From an uncultured Ruminococcus sp. (lineage in GTDB: Bacteria > Bacillota > Clostridia > Oscillospirales > Acutalibacteraceae): a stretch of 5,344 nucleotides of DNA. The notes under the pieces are model-generated. The model saw only the letters and a list, made by a program, of their open reading frames with translations, was not told where the DNA came from and ran no database searches. A program made the translations under genes and the position numbers. The DNA lies in contig CALZCU010000096.1 of assembly GCA_945632055.1 (NCBI GenBank), forward strand, positions 1 through 5,344. Direction: 5' to 3'. Of the stretch, positions 1-4,847 are shown one piece after another (the stretch's first letter is position 1; every line of letters starts with the position of its first letter).

Positions 1-52
1 CAGAAAACTTAGGCTTATTCTGCATAATCGTTGTTGGTCTCTGATTATTCAT
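1..52 (-). CDS. RecT-like single-strand annealing protein, N-terminal fragment
   Basis: Seen: an ATG at 52-50 opens a frame that runs off the left edge after 17 full codons (MNNQRPTTIMQNKPKFS). An AAAGGGG ribosome binding site at 67-61 is 8 nt upstream. The start overlaps the end of the DUF1351 gene by 8 bp, which suggests translational coupling. Known: in Firmicutes phages a DUF1351 gene often precedes recT, and gut-Firmicutes RecT proteins commonly have a short polar lead followed by a KPKFS-like segment. RecT anneals complementary single strands in phage homologous recombination. Inference: this is the start of recT. Too little is present to show any conserved RecT domain, so the call rests on context and a short N-terminal resemblance. 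Another recombination or replication gene is possible. Confidence 0.5.
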   Translation of the reverse strand, partial: MNNQRPTTIMQNKPKFS

Positions 53-962
53 ATCTCATTCCCCTTTCTGAAAGATAAGATTTTATGTGATGAGCGAATT
101 CTTTAAGCTGTGATTTTGTGCCATAAACTCTGAATGCAAGTGAGAATATCTTTTCCTGCGGTTCATCAAGCGGTAAATCATTCTGCTGTAATTCTTCTTC
201 CGGCGGCGGTGTAATTTCCTGAGGAACATTGGCAACAAACGGTTCAAACGCCGCCTCGTTCACCGCTGCATTTTTTTCAGCTTTAGCACGTTCTTCCTGT
301 TCTGCAAGTTCACGCTGTTTTTCCGCTTCAATAGCCTTGAGACGTTCATTTACCGTCATAATAGCCTGTGATACATTAAGCGAGCGCTTGTATTCAACAA
401 GTATTTCGGATTTGTGCTCCTGGGCAGAAATCAGACCGATGTCATCCATTACCTTATCAAGGAAAGCTTTAACCTGCTCCTTGAGCTTTTTCTCTGAAAC
501 AGACAGTGTTATATTGCAACCGACCTGACTGAAAGATACGAAGTCAATACCGAGTGCTTCGGCGTACTCCTTGAAGTATTTTACTACCTTCTCTTTCTTT
601 TCAGCTTTCAGACCGTTTTCGATAGCATCTGTCTTACTTTTGAGTTTGACATCTCCGGTTTTGTAAGGAATGGAAATACAATCCTTATAAATCTCCTCGA
701 ACTTTTCGTAAGGAGTCATAATCTTTTTCTTAACGTCCTTACGTTTTTCTTCCCATTCCTTGAATTCGTTGTTAAGAGCAGCTTTAATTTTTTTGATTTC
801 TTTATAGTTTTCTTCAGTACACACCATTTTTGTGGCAGTGCTTATTTTGTCTTCAACAGATTTTTTAACGAGTTCCAGCTGTTCAAAAATTATTGGGAGC
901 TGCTTAACCTCAATAATTTGCTCCGTAATGTCTGTTGCTGTTGTTTCGATTGCTTCAGGCAT
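45..962 (-). CDS. DUF1351-family phage protein
   Basis: This is a 305-aa protein matching, by recognition, the DUF1351 family of phage proteins, whose biochemical function is not established. Members usually sit beside recT or other single-strand annealing genes. Residues 1-130 are a charged, lysine/glutamate-rich helical region, probably coiled coil. The middle (about 135-200) is mixed and contains VGCNITLSVSEKKLKE. Residues about 205-235 form another strongly helical stretch (AIEAEKQRELAEQEERAKAE). A Pro/Glu-rich linker (PPPEEELQQ, about 250-265) leads to a short C-terminal domain ending SYLSERGMRYE. The start has an AGGAG site at 976-972, 9 nt upstream, which overlaps the stop of the preceding Cys-rich gene. 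The end overlaps the presumed recT start. The acidic linker and terminal domain resemble proteins in which a tail recruits a partner, but that is inference only. Confidence 0.85.
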   Translation of the reverse strand: MPEAIETTATDITEQIIEVKQLPIIFEQLELVKKSVEDKISTATKMVCTEENYKEIKKIKAALNNEFKEWEEKRKDVKKKIMTPYEKFEEIYKDCISIPYKTGDVKLKSKTDAIENGLKAEKKEKVVKYFKEYAEALGIDFVSFSQVGCNITLSVSEKKLKEQVKAFLDKVMDDIGLISAQEHKSEILVEYKRSLNVSQAIMTVNERLKAIEAEKQRELAEQEERAKAEKNAAVNEAAFEPFVANVPQEITPPPEEELQQNDLPLDEPQEKIFSLAFRVYGTKSQLKEFAHHIKSYLSERGMRYE

Positions 963-968
963 TTTTAC

Positions 969-1154
969 TTACTCCTTTTCTATATTGTGATATTCTAACG
1001 CACAAACAAGGCTGCAGAATTCGTTGCCTTGTCCGTCTACATACGGTTCATCGTCATCCGTTATAAGTAAATTGCAATTACTGCAAAAGCATTTTCTGGG
1101 TTCTGCGTTAGGACAACGATTGTCGCAAGGACTTGTCCTGCAAATTTCACACAT
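969..1154 (-). CDS. Small Cys-rich zinc-binding protein
   Basis: This is a 61-aa protein with nine cysteines. It has an N-terminal CxxC (C2, C5), CxxxC (C10, C14), a CFCSNC cluster (C22, C24, C27), and a C-terminal CSLVC (C47, C51) followed by H56. The C24-x2-C27 and C47-x3-C51 pairs, separated by an acidic turn (TDDDEPYVDGQGN), look like a zinc ribbon. The leading cysteines may bind a second metal. I chose the ATG at 1154, not the in-frame GTG at 1163, because the GTG is part of the AGAGGTG ribosome binding site (AGAGG at 1167-1163), which sits 8 nt before the ATG. It ends 6 bp before the DUF1351 start, so the two are co-transcribed. The family is not recognised. A nucleic-acid or protein adaptor role is only a guess from the metal-binding pattern. 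Confidence 0.75.
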   Translation of the reverse strand: MCEICRTSPCDNRCPNAEPRKCFCSNCNLLITDDDEPYVDGQGNEFCSLVCALEYHNIEKE

Positions 1155-1166
1155 ATAAATCACCTC

Positions 1167-1194
1167 TTGATTTTTTAATTATTTGTGCTATAAT
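1167..1194 (+). promoter_or_regulatory. Possible antisense promoter with extended -10
   Basis: On the plus strand there is a TTGATT (1167-1172), a 16-nt spacer and TATAAT (1189-1194) preceded by TGC, giving an extended -10 (TGnTATAAT). The -10 lies in an 11-bp palindrome (CTATA-A-TATAG, 1188-1198), so a weaker TATATT -10 can be read the other way. A plus transcript from here would run antisense to the 83-aa and 49-aa genes and towards the repeat block. No gene on the plus strand benefits. AT-rich intergenic DNA makes chance matches likely. Confidence 0.3.
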
Positions 1195-1223
1195 ATAGAC
1201 AAATGTTTATATTTTCTTTCATT

Positions 1224-1253
1224 GGGGCATAGCAGTTCAGGCTGATATGCCCC
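1224..1253. other. Inverted repeat / hairpin at the 3' end of the 83-aa gene
   Basis: GGGGCATA (1224-1231) and TATGCCCC (1246-1253) pair over 8 bp. After a G-A mismatch, CAG/CTG add 3 bp around a 6-nt loop. The structure spans the stop codon of the 83-aa gene (1237-1239). Neither strand has a U-tract right after the stem, so a classical intrinsic terminator is not supported. It may stabilise or process the mRNA. Confidence 0.4.
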
Positions 1254-1488
1254 TCATCCTTTCTTCGGCTCTATCCTCAAAAACAGATTTAAAGATTTTT
1301 GAAACTCTTTCTGCACGTAATTCTTCAGATATAAGCTGTTCAAGGTACCAGTCTGCCAACCGCTCGCCATTTTCATCACCGTAACGGCTGATAATAAAGG
1401 CGAGCTTTTTCTTTGCATTTGCCTGGGCTATTTCAAACTCGCCTTTATCGCAAGGCACTCTGGAACAAAAGTCTTCATAGGTAATCAT
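1237..1488 (-). CDS. Hypothetical small phage protein (83 aa)
   Basis: This is an unrecognised 83-aa protein that is soluble and largely helical. It begins MITYEDFCSRVPCDKGEFE and has a Lys-rich stretch (ANAKKKLAF, 24-32). A helical segment RLADWYLEQLISEELRAE (43-60) follows, and the tail is charged (FEDRAEERMRG). There is no signal peptide or membrane segment. The start is secure: a GGAGGTGAT site (GGAGG at 1500-1496) lies 7 nt before the ATG. It sits 26 bp downstream of the 49-aa gene and upstream of the Cys-rich gene. The LADWYL motif resembles VADYWL (residues 21-26) of the 49-aa neighbour, so the two may be distantly related or share a partner, but the match is too short to be sure. No function is assigned. 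Confidence 0.75.
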   Translation of the reverse strand: MITYEDFCSRVPCDKGEFEIAQANAKKKLAFIISRYGDENGERLADWYLEQLISEELRAERVSKIFKSVFEDRAEERMRGISA

Positions 1489-1514
1489 CTAATCACCTCC
1501 GTCCTCTCTGTCAA

Positions 1515-1664
1515 CTACCGTGAAAGAATGACTTTTTTCTTTATGGATATTTTCCAAAATTTCATATGCTCTTCTTTAAGAGTACCAAGCCAGTAATCAG
1601 CTACAAGCTTTACTGCAATTCGGTCTGAAACCGTGGATAAATTCTTAATCTTTATTGTCCCAAT
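1515..1664 (-). CDS. Small protein with a probable ATT start (49 aa)
   Basis: This short frame encodes 49 residues, including DRIAVKLVADYWLGTLKEEH and a basic tail (KISIKKKVILSR). It looks like a genuine helical protein, not random translation. A GAGGTG ribosome binding site at 1676-1671 is placed for a start at 1664, but the codon there is ATT, a very rare initiator. An in-frame GTG at 1673-1671 lies inside that site and would give 52 aa, but it lacks a good upstream ribosome binding site. In the Cys-rich gene the same arrangement (GTG in the site, true start 9 nt on) has ATG at the equivalent place. Either ATT is used weakly or the start has mutated. It ends 26 bp before the 83-aa gene. The overlapping plus-strand frame is an artefact of the repeats. 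Family not recognised. Confidence 0.5.
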   Translation of the reverse strand: MGTIKIKNLSTVSDRIAVKLVADYWLGTLKEEHMKFWKISIKKKVILSR

Positions 1665-1697
1665 GGAAATCACCTCACTTTACCGCTTAGAATATCA

Positions 1698-2315
1698 ATG
1701 CCATTCCTTTGCCTTTCTTTGTGCGGCCAAACTGTGCCTTAGCTTATCATCGCCATTCCCTACTGCACGTTTCCTTTGCACAACTCAGCTTTCCTCTCAG
1801 CACAATGCCTTAGCTATGTATTATCAGCCACGCCTTTCCTCGCTCCGCCTTCGCCTGGCCAACCTTCGCCTTGATTCGCCTTTGCATGACCGGTCTGTAC
1901 TTTGCTTTGCCTTTGCTACGCTGGAAATAGCGTTACGTTGCCTTTGCTTTCATTGCCTACTTGACCGTTCTTTGCTATGCCTCTGCTATGTGTTCTACTG
2001 TGCTATGCCTTTGCCTTGCAAATCAAAGCCTTACTTCGCTGAACTACGCCTCTGCAATTCGTGTCATATCCTCGCGGTGCGACGCCTTTGCTGTGCGTAT
2101 CTCCGACACGCCGCACCCTGCTATTCCATAGCTATGCGTATCTCATACATACTGCGCCCTGCCTTTGCGATTCGTTACCCATCTATGCTATGCCTTTGCG
2201 GCTCGTCTCGAAGCATTGCGATGCCTTTGCAAAACGGGACTACGCCTCTCTATGCATTTGCTAATCATGACTATGCCAAGCTTATCCTTCGCCTATCCTA
2301 GCAGTGACTTGCCAT
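1698..2315 (-). repeat. Degenerate tandem array, about 31-nt period, core GCAAAGGCATAG
   Basis: This fills most of the 722-bp gap between the RAMP-like gene and the 49-aa gene. A core reading TATGCCTTTGC on the plus strand (GCAAAGGCATA on minus) recurs, exact or with one to a few changes. Core starts (plus coordinates) 1705 and 1736, then 1847, 1878, 1909 and 1940, then 2161, 2192, 2223 and 2254 are each exactly 31 nt apart. Others at 1772, 1807, 1979, 2007, 2048 and 2084 are out of step. About 20 nt between cores differ from unit to unit. A weak further unit starts at 2285, and degenerate C/T-rich sequence continues to about 2390. The minus strand has stops in all frames; the long plus-strand open frame (1633-2301) follows from stop-poor repeat composition and has no ribosome binding site. 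The minus strand is shown because it is co-directional with the flanking genes. It is not a canonical CRISPR: the core is too short and variable. Confidence 0.75.
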
Positions 2316-2386
2316 ACTAAGCAATTCCGTTGCGTTGATGCACCTGACCCAGCTTCTCCGTAGCAGTTTTTCTTTGCTGTTTTGCC

Positions 2387-2986
2387 TTAGTTTTCTTCAA
2401 GTACTTCAAAATCAAACTTACCCATTCCGCTGTTACGCCACTGGCCTAAGCCACGCAACTTGCCGTAGTCAAGCCACTCCTTGATTGTTGTTACAAGGCT
2501 GTCCTGCAACGTGCGGATTGTAAAAGTAATGCTTGCGCCTGCCTTAATCTGTTCAGAGCTTGCAAGAGCAACTCTTTCACCCTGTGCCGTCTGCGCTCTT
2601 AACGGTCGCTGACATATGGTAATTTCATCATCCGTTTCAATCTCAATCTTCCTCGGCTCGGCAAAGACAAGTCCGTCAATAACCTTTTTGTATGCCTTAA
2701 GCTTGCTTGATTCCGATGTTTTAACTCTCGCCAACATTCCGCAGGCATCTTTGAAAAAACCTTTAATCTGATAATCGTAAATAAAGGGATTTCCGTTTTC
2801 ATCTCTCGGGAATACGGTTGTACCCTTTTCGGTCACCTCATCAACGCCGACAGCAGCAACTTCTTCTGAAATTGTGCTTGCGTCAGGTGACTTGCTCGCT
2901 ATGTAATTAGCGTAGATTTCCTCATCGTTCGGAGCTGTTCCGAGGATGTTTTCTAAAAAGGTGAGTTTAACTTTAATCGTTTTCAT
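2387..2986 (-). CDS. RAMP-superfamily-like phage protein
   Basis: This is a 199-aa protein that I recognise as a conserved type in gut Firmicutes phages with no known function. It opens with a beta strand (KTIKVKLTF, 2-10) and then LGTAPNDEEIYANYIASKSPD. FPRDENGNPFIYDYQIKGFFKDACGML (59-85) resembles the strand-loop-helix 'GSSIKGALR' element of RAMP proteins. CQRPLRAQTAQGERVALASSE (125-145) is highly conserved-looking. The C-terminus GKLRGLGQWRNSGMGKFDF (175-193) has the form of the glycine-rich loop that contacts RNA in Cas5, Cas6 and Cas7. I chose the ATG at 2986, 9 nt after AAAGGA (3001-2996), over the in-frame TTG at 3004, which lies upstream of that site. It is 20 bp downstream of the zinc-finger gene, and the repeat array follows its stop. 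RNA binding is inference from fold-level motifs; no catalytic residue can be named. Confidence 0.75.
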   Translation of the reverse strand: MKTIKVKLTFLENILGTAPNDEEIYANYIASKSPDASTISEEVAAVGVDEVTEKGTTVFPRDENGNPFIYDYQIKGFFKDACGMLARVKTSESSKLKAYKKVIDGLVFAEPRKIEIETDDEITICQRPLRAQTAQGERVALASSEQIKAGASITFTIRTLQDSLVTTIKEWLDYGKLRGLGQWRNSGMGKFDFEVLEEN

Positions 2987-3006
2987 GTTTACATTTCCTT
3001 TCAAAT

Positions 3007-3327
3007 TTAATTATTTTTTATTGCCAACTCATATTTGAGTAGCGGACACTTACTTTTTGCGCCGGAAAAATATTGTTCCGGCAATCGTTCATATTTGTTG
3101 TAAAATTCGCACTTTACCCCGAAGTCACATGATTTGCAATCACAGAATTTTATTCCCGGCGGAATTCTGAACAACGGCGGTACTTCTGAATCAGATATAC
3201 CGTATGCTGTTATTCTGTTTTTCCTTGGCAGTTTTCCAAATGTCTTTTTATAACACACAGGACCATAGCCAAGTTCAATATGTGAAGGGTCTTTCAGCGG
3301 ACGATGACATTTCTTACAACGCTTCAT
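3007..3327 (-). CDS. DUF6011-like zinc-finger protein
   Basis: This is a 106-aa protein. The N-terminus (C4-K-K-C7-HRPL ... HIELGYGPVC25) follows the pattern of DUF6011-type zinc fingers, CxxCxRxL followed by GxGPxC. A second cysteine cluster lies at C62, C64, C67 and C73 with C94 near the end, so two metal sites are likely. Between them is a linker with RKNRITAYGISDSEVPPLFRIP. The only usable start is the ATG at 3327; a stop lies two codons upstream in frame. It has no clear ribosome binding site and overlaps the TGA of the upstream gene as ATGA, so translation is probably coupled. The RAMP-like gene follows 20 bp downstream. The role is unknown; nucleic-acid binding is plausible for this type of finger. 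Confidence 0.75.
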   Translation of the reverse strand: MKRCKKCHRPLKDPSHIELGYGPVCYKKTFGKLPRKNRITAYGISDSEVPPLFRIPPGIKFCDCKSCDFGVKCEFYNKYERLPEQYFSGAKSKCPLLKYELAIKNN

Positions 3328-3614
3328 CTTGTTTCAGACGATGTAAGCGGAAACGGTGCAACACGTTCCTTGCAGAAATACCTCTCGGTGCGAGTAAATT
3401 TCAGTTCTGAAAAAAGTCTTCGGATAAATCTGAAGAGCTTGTTTGTGCGCTTCTTATTGCTTCTGCAGATAGCGGTTCTGTGTCTTTCCTTAAGAGTTGT
3501 TCCCTTGAGGAAGATACTCGCGTCAGAAATATCCTCGGTAGAAACGTTCTTGAATTTTGCCTGGGGAAGTCCGTGAATTTTATCCCACGTGATGATGATT
3601 TTTGCTTTTGCCAT
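3324..3614 (-). CDS. Small basic phage protein, possibly frameshifted
   Basis: The ATG at 3614 is 8 nt after a clear AAGGAG (3628-3623). The continuous frame gives 96 aa. Residues 1-43 look like ordinary protein (MAKAKIIITWDKIHGLP, NVSTEDISDASIFLKGTT). After that the frame becomes very Arg/Lys/Phe/Cys-rich (KKRTNKLFRFIRRLF) and its codons rarely begin with G. From about 3484 the +1 frame reads DTEPLSAEAIRSAQTSSSDL and ends at 3401; its codons more often begin with G and look more like coding sequence. So either the 96-aa form is real, ending in an ATGA overlap with the zinc-finger gene, or a single-base indel near 3486 replaced the tail of a roughly 70-aa protein. A programmed +1 shift cannot be excluded. 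Family not recognised. Confidence 0.6.
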   Translation of the reverse strand: MAKAKIIITWDKIHGLPQAKFKNVSTEDISDASIFLKGTTLKERHRTAICRSNKKRTNKLFRFIRRLFSELKFTRTERYFCKERVAPFPLTSSETR

Positions 3615-3641
3615 TTTAAAAACTCCTTAAAAATATATATA

Positions 3642-3866
3642 TTAAGCACCTATAAGGGCGCTTTTTTTCTCACCATTAACAATTGTTCTAACCTCGTTTT
3701 CATCAAGGTCAAAGCGTTCGCAAAAGAACTTAACAGGAATCTTTGCATTTGGATTTACATAAATTCCCTTTTCTTCCTGTTCTGCCTTAAGCTGTCTTAT
3801 AATCTTATAAGCCTGATTTTTGCTTATCATAAGGACAGAAGAAATACCATTAGCATCAATCCACAT
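3642..3866 (-). CDS. Excisionase-like HTH protein, paralog 1
   Basis: This 74-aa protein begins MWIDANGISSVLMISKNQAY. The segment ISSVLMISKNQAYKIIRQLKAE is a helix-turn-helix of the type in small excisionase/AlpA-like phage proteins. The IYVNP segment and KIPVKFFCERF (42-52) correspond to a wing and a following helix. It is a tandem copy of the next gene upstream: 30 of the first 59 residues are identical with no gap. I chose the ATG at 3866 because it aligns with the paralog start and is preceded by AAAAGGATAGGTG; the in-frame GTG at 3887 lies upstream of that site. It overlaps its paralog by 11 bp. Likely role: DNA binding in excision or early gene control. Excisionase versus regulator cannot be decided from sequence alone. 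Confidence 0.75.
   Translation of the reverse strand: MWIDANGISSVLMISKNQAYKIIRQLKAEQEEKGIYVNPNAKIPVKFFCERFDLDENEVRTIVNGEKKSALIGA
3645..3662. terminator. Weak terminator-like hairpin
   Basis: The minus-strand RNA can form AGCGCC/GGUGCU (6 bp, one G-U pair) around a 6-nt loop, followed by A/U-rich sequence ending in UUUUU. On the plus strand the stem is followed directly by seven Ts (3662-3668) but contains an A-C mismatch. It overlaps the last codons of the 74-aa HTH gene. It could attenuate transcription between the regulators and the downstream operon. The short stem keeps confidence low. Confidence 0.25.
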
Positions 3867-4092
3867 ATTTACACCTATCCTTTTCACGCCTTTTAATATC
3901 TTTAACAGCTTCTTTTACTTCGTTAACGTCAAGTTTATATCTCTCGCAAAAGTAAGCTATAGGTACCTGGCAAGTAGGATTAACAAAATATCCTTTTTCC
4001 TTGAGTTCCTCATTGAGTTCTCTGATAACTTTGTAGGCATAAGTCAGTCCAATTTTAAGAACCTCTTTAACCTGAAACGCATTAATCCACAC
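3856..4092 (-). CDS. Excisionase-like HTH protein, paralog 2
   Basis: This 78-aa protein starts with GTG at 4092 (read as Met-Trp-Ile-Asn), 9 nt after a perfect AAAGGAGG (4109-4102). The HTH segment is VKEVLKIGLTYAYKVIRELN (8-27), followed by YFVNP and QVPIAYFCERYKLDVNEV (42-59), then a very basic tail (KDIKRREKDRCKYVD) that the other copy lacks. It overlaps the upstream Xre gene by 11 bp, exactly as its paralog overlaps it. The two copies differ most in the turn and recognition helix (ISKNQ versus IGLTY), so they may recognise different sites or form a heterocomplex. Excisionase or architectural DNA-binding function is inferred from family resemblance. Confidence 0.78.
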   Translation of the reverse strand: MWINAFQVKEVLKIGLTYAYKVIRELNEELKEKGYFVNPTCQVPIAYFCERYKLDVNEVKEAVKDIKRREKDRCKYVD

Positions 4093-4540
4093 TTACACTC
4101 GCCTCCTTTGAATTCACCAAAGAATTAAGGCTTTCAAGAAGGTTATTTGCAATGTTACAAATTTCCTTCCAAGCATCAGTTTCGGAATCATCAATTATTC
4201 CGTCTTTTGCGACTTCAACAATCTTTGCAATCATTCCCTGCATTTTGTTGAAATCGGAAATCATAGCCAGCGTTGCAACTGTAAGTGAAGGCTGTTCCGA
4301 AAAATCAGGAATAAATTCACCTATCGGAGACTTCTTAATGTGCTTATACGCCAGTCCTTTATCGTTGTAGAGGATGCACATATTCCTTACGATATCAAGA
4401 GGCGGTAAAGTAACGTTAAGCTCGCTTTCATAATTCTGTAAACTGCGAGCTGAAACCCCTAGTTTATCAGCAGCTTCAATCTGTTCTAAACCCGCACTCT
4501 TTCTGGATTTCTTGTAAATGTTTTCGCATATTTCTTTCAT
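4082..4540 (-). CDS. Xre-type HTH regulator with helical C-terminal domain
   Basis: This is a 152-aa protein. An Xre-type HTH spans about residues 8-60; LEQIEAADKLGVSARSLQNY (18-37) contains both HTH helices. After a linker with IPDFSEQPS (77-85) comes a helical domain, SLTVATLAMISDFNKMQGMI through NIANNLLESLNSL (85-141), that could mediate oligomerisation. The layout resembles small phage regulators with a helical tail of the CII/CP76 type, but I cannot confirm homology. I chose the ATG at 4540 because AAAGGG at 4554-4549 is 8 nt upstream; the in-frame GTG at 4549 overlaps that site. It follows the Cro-like gene by 40 bp and overlaps the next HTH gene. Likely role: control of the phage developmental switch or activation of early genes. 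No peptidase or cleavage motif is seen. Confidence 0.75.
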   Translation of the reverse strand: MKEICENIYKKSRKSAGLEQIEAADKLGVSARSLQNYESELNVTLPPLDIVRNMCILYNDKGLAYKHIKKSPIGEFIPDFSEQPSLTVATLAMISDFNKMQGMIAKIVEVAKDGIIDDSETDAWKEICNIANNLLESLNSLVNSKEASVSVD

Positions 4541-4580
4541 TTTTTTCACCCTTTATTTTTGTTATAATTAAGTAAAGAAA

Positions 4581-4778
4581 TCAGGCAGTCGCTGTGAGCG
4601 AATCGACAGAAACATCAAGTTCTTTTGAAATTGCAATCAGAACATTTACCGAAGGCATTCTGATTCCTTTTTCAATAAAATTAATCATAGTCTGTGTTAC
4701 ACCGACTTTTTCTGCAAGTTCTGTCTGCGTAATTCCCTTTTTTTTCCTTGCAACCTTGATATTTGTACCAATATTCAT
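4581..4778 (-). CDS. Cro-like Xre-family transcriptional regulator
   Basis: This 65-aa protein is almost entirely one Xre/Cro-CI HTH domain. It has NIKVARKKKGITQTELAEKV (6-25, scaffold helix and first HTH helix), GVTQTMINFIEKGIRMPS (26-43, recognition helix and the usual loop), and VLIAISKELDVSVDSL (46-61). There is no C-terminal oligomerisation domain, so it is Cro-sized. The start is secure: CAAGGAGGTG (GGAGG at 4790-4786) is 7 nt upstream. It is the first gene of the leftward operon and faces a regulatory region containing a 23-bp palindrome at 4820-4842, a likely operator for it or for a repressor encoded to the right. The inference that it is the lytic-side switch protein rests on size and position. 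Confidence 0.88.
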   Translation of the reverse strand: MNIGTNIKVARKKKGITQTELAEKVGVTQTMINFIEKGIRMPSVNVLIAISKELDVSVDSLTATA

Positions 4779-4790
4779 TAAAACACCTCC

Positions 4791-4819
4791 TTGAATTTCA
4801 GAAAAATTTATGATAGAAT
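4791..4819 (+). promoter_or_regulatory. Plus-strand promoter with extended -10
   Basis: TTGAAT (4791-4796), a 17-nt spacer and TAGAAT (4814-4819) preceded by TGA form an extended -10 promoter of the vegetative sigma type. Predicted transcription begins near 4826, inside the palindrome at 4820-4842, and runs rightwards into the structured region. The -35 abuts the ribosome binding site of the divergent Cro-like gene. I found no comparably good leftward promoter in the same stretch. Confidence 0.55.
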
Positions 4820-4842
4820 AAATATAACTATAAGTTATATTT
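4820..4842. promoter_or_regulatory. Palindromic operator candidate 1
   Basis: Perfect 10-bp arms AAATATAACT and AGTTATATTT flank a 3-bp ATA centre. The palindrome overlaps the predicted start of the plus-strand promoter and lies upstream of the Cro-like gene. Its half-site ATATAAC/GTTATAT recurs in the palindrome at 5290-5308. The size and position suit an Xre-family dimer. Which protein binds is inference. Confidence 0.55.
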
Positions 4843-4847
4843 TAAGT

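Noticed and set aside
2061..2264. 67-aa plus-strand open frame inside the repeats
   Set aside because: Same compositional cause; no ribosome binding site and low-complexity product.
1633..2301. 222-aa plus-strand open frame rich in Leu, Cys, Arg and Ala
   Set aside because: It starts at a GTG with no ribosome binding site and overlaps the repeat array. The repeat core on this strand (TATGCCTTTGC) has no stop codon in any frame, so a long open frame arises by composition.
1698..2315. Canonical CRISPR array
   Set aside because: The conserved part is only about 8-11 nt, varies between units, and the spacing drifts; no Cas1, Cas2 or effector gene is present.
3304..4128. Several overlapping plus-strand open frames of 70-140 aa
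   Set aside because: They lie opposite well-supported minus-strand genes with good ribosome binding sites and give Phe/Leu/Ser-rich translations typical of antisense frames.
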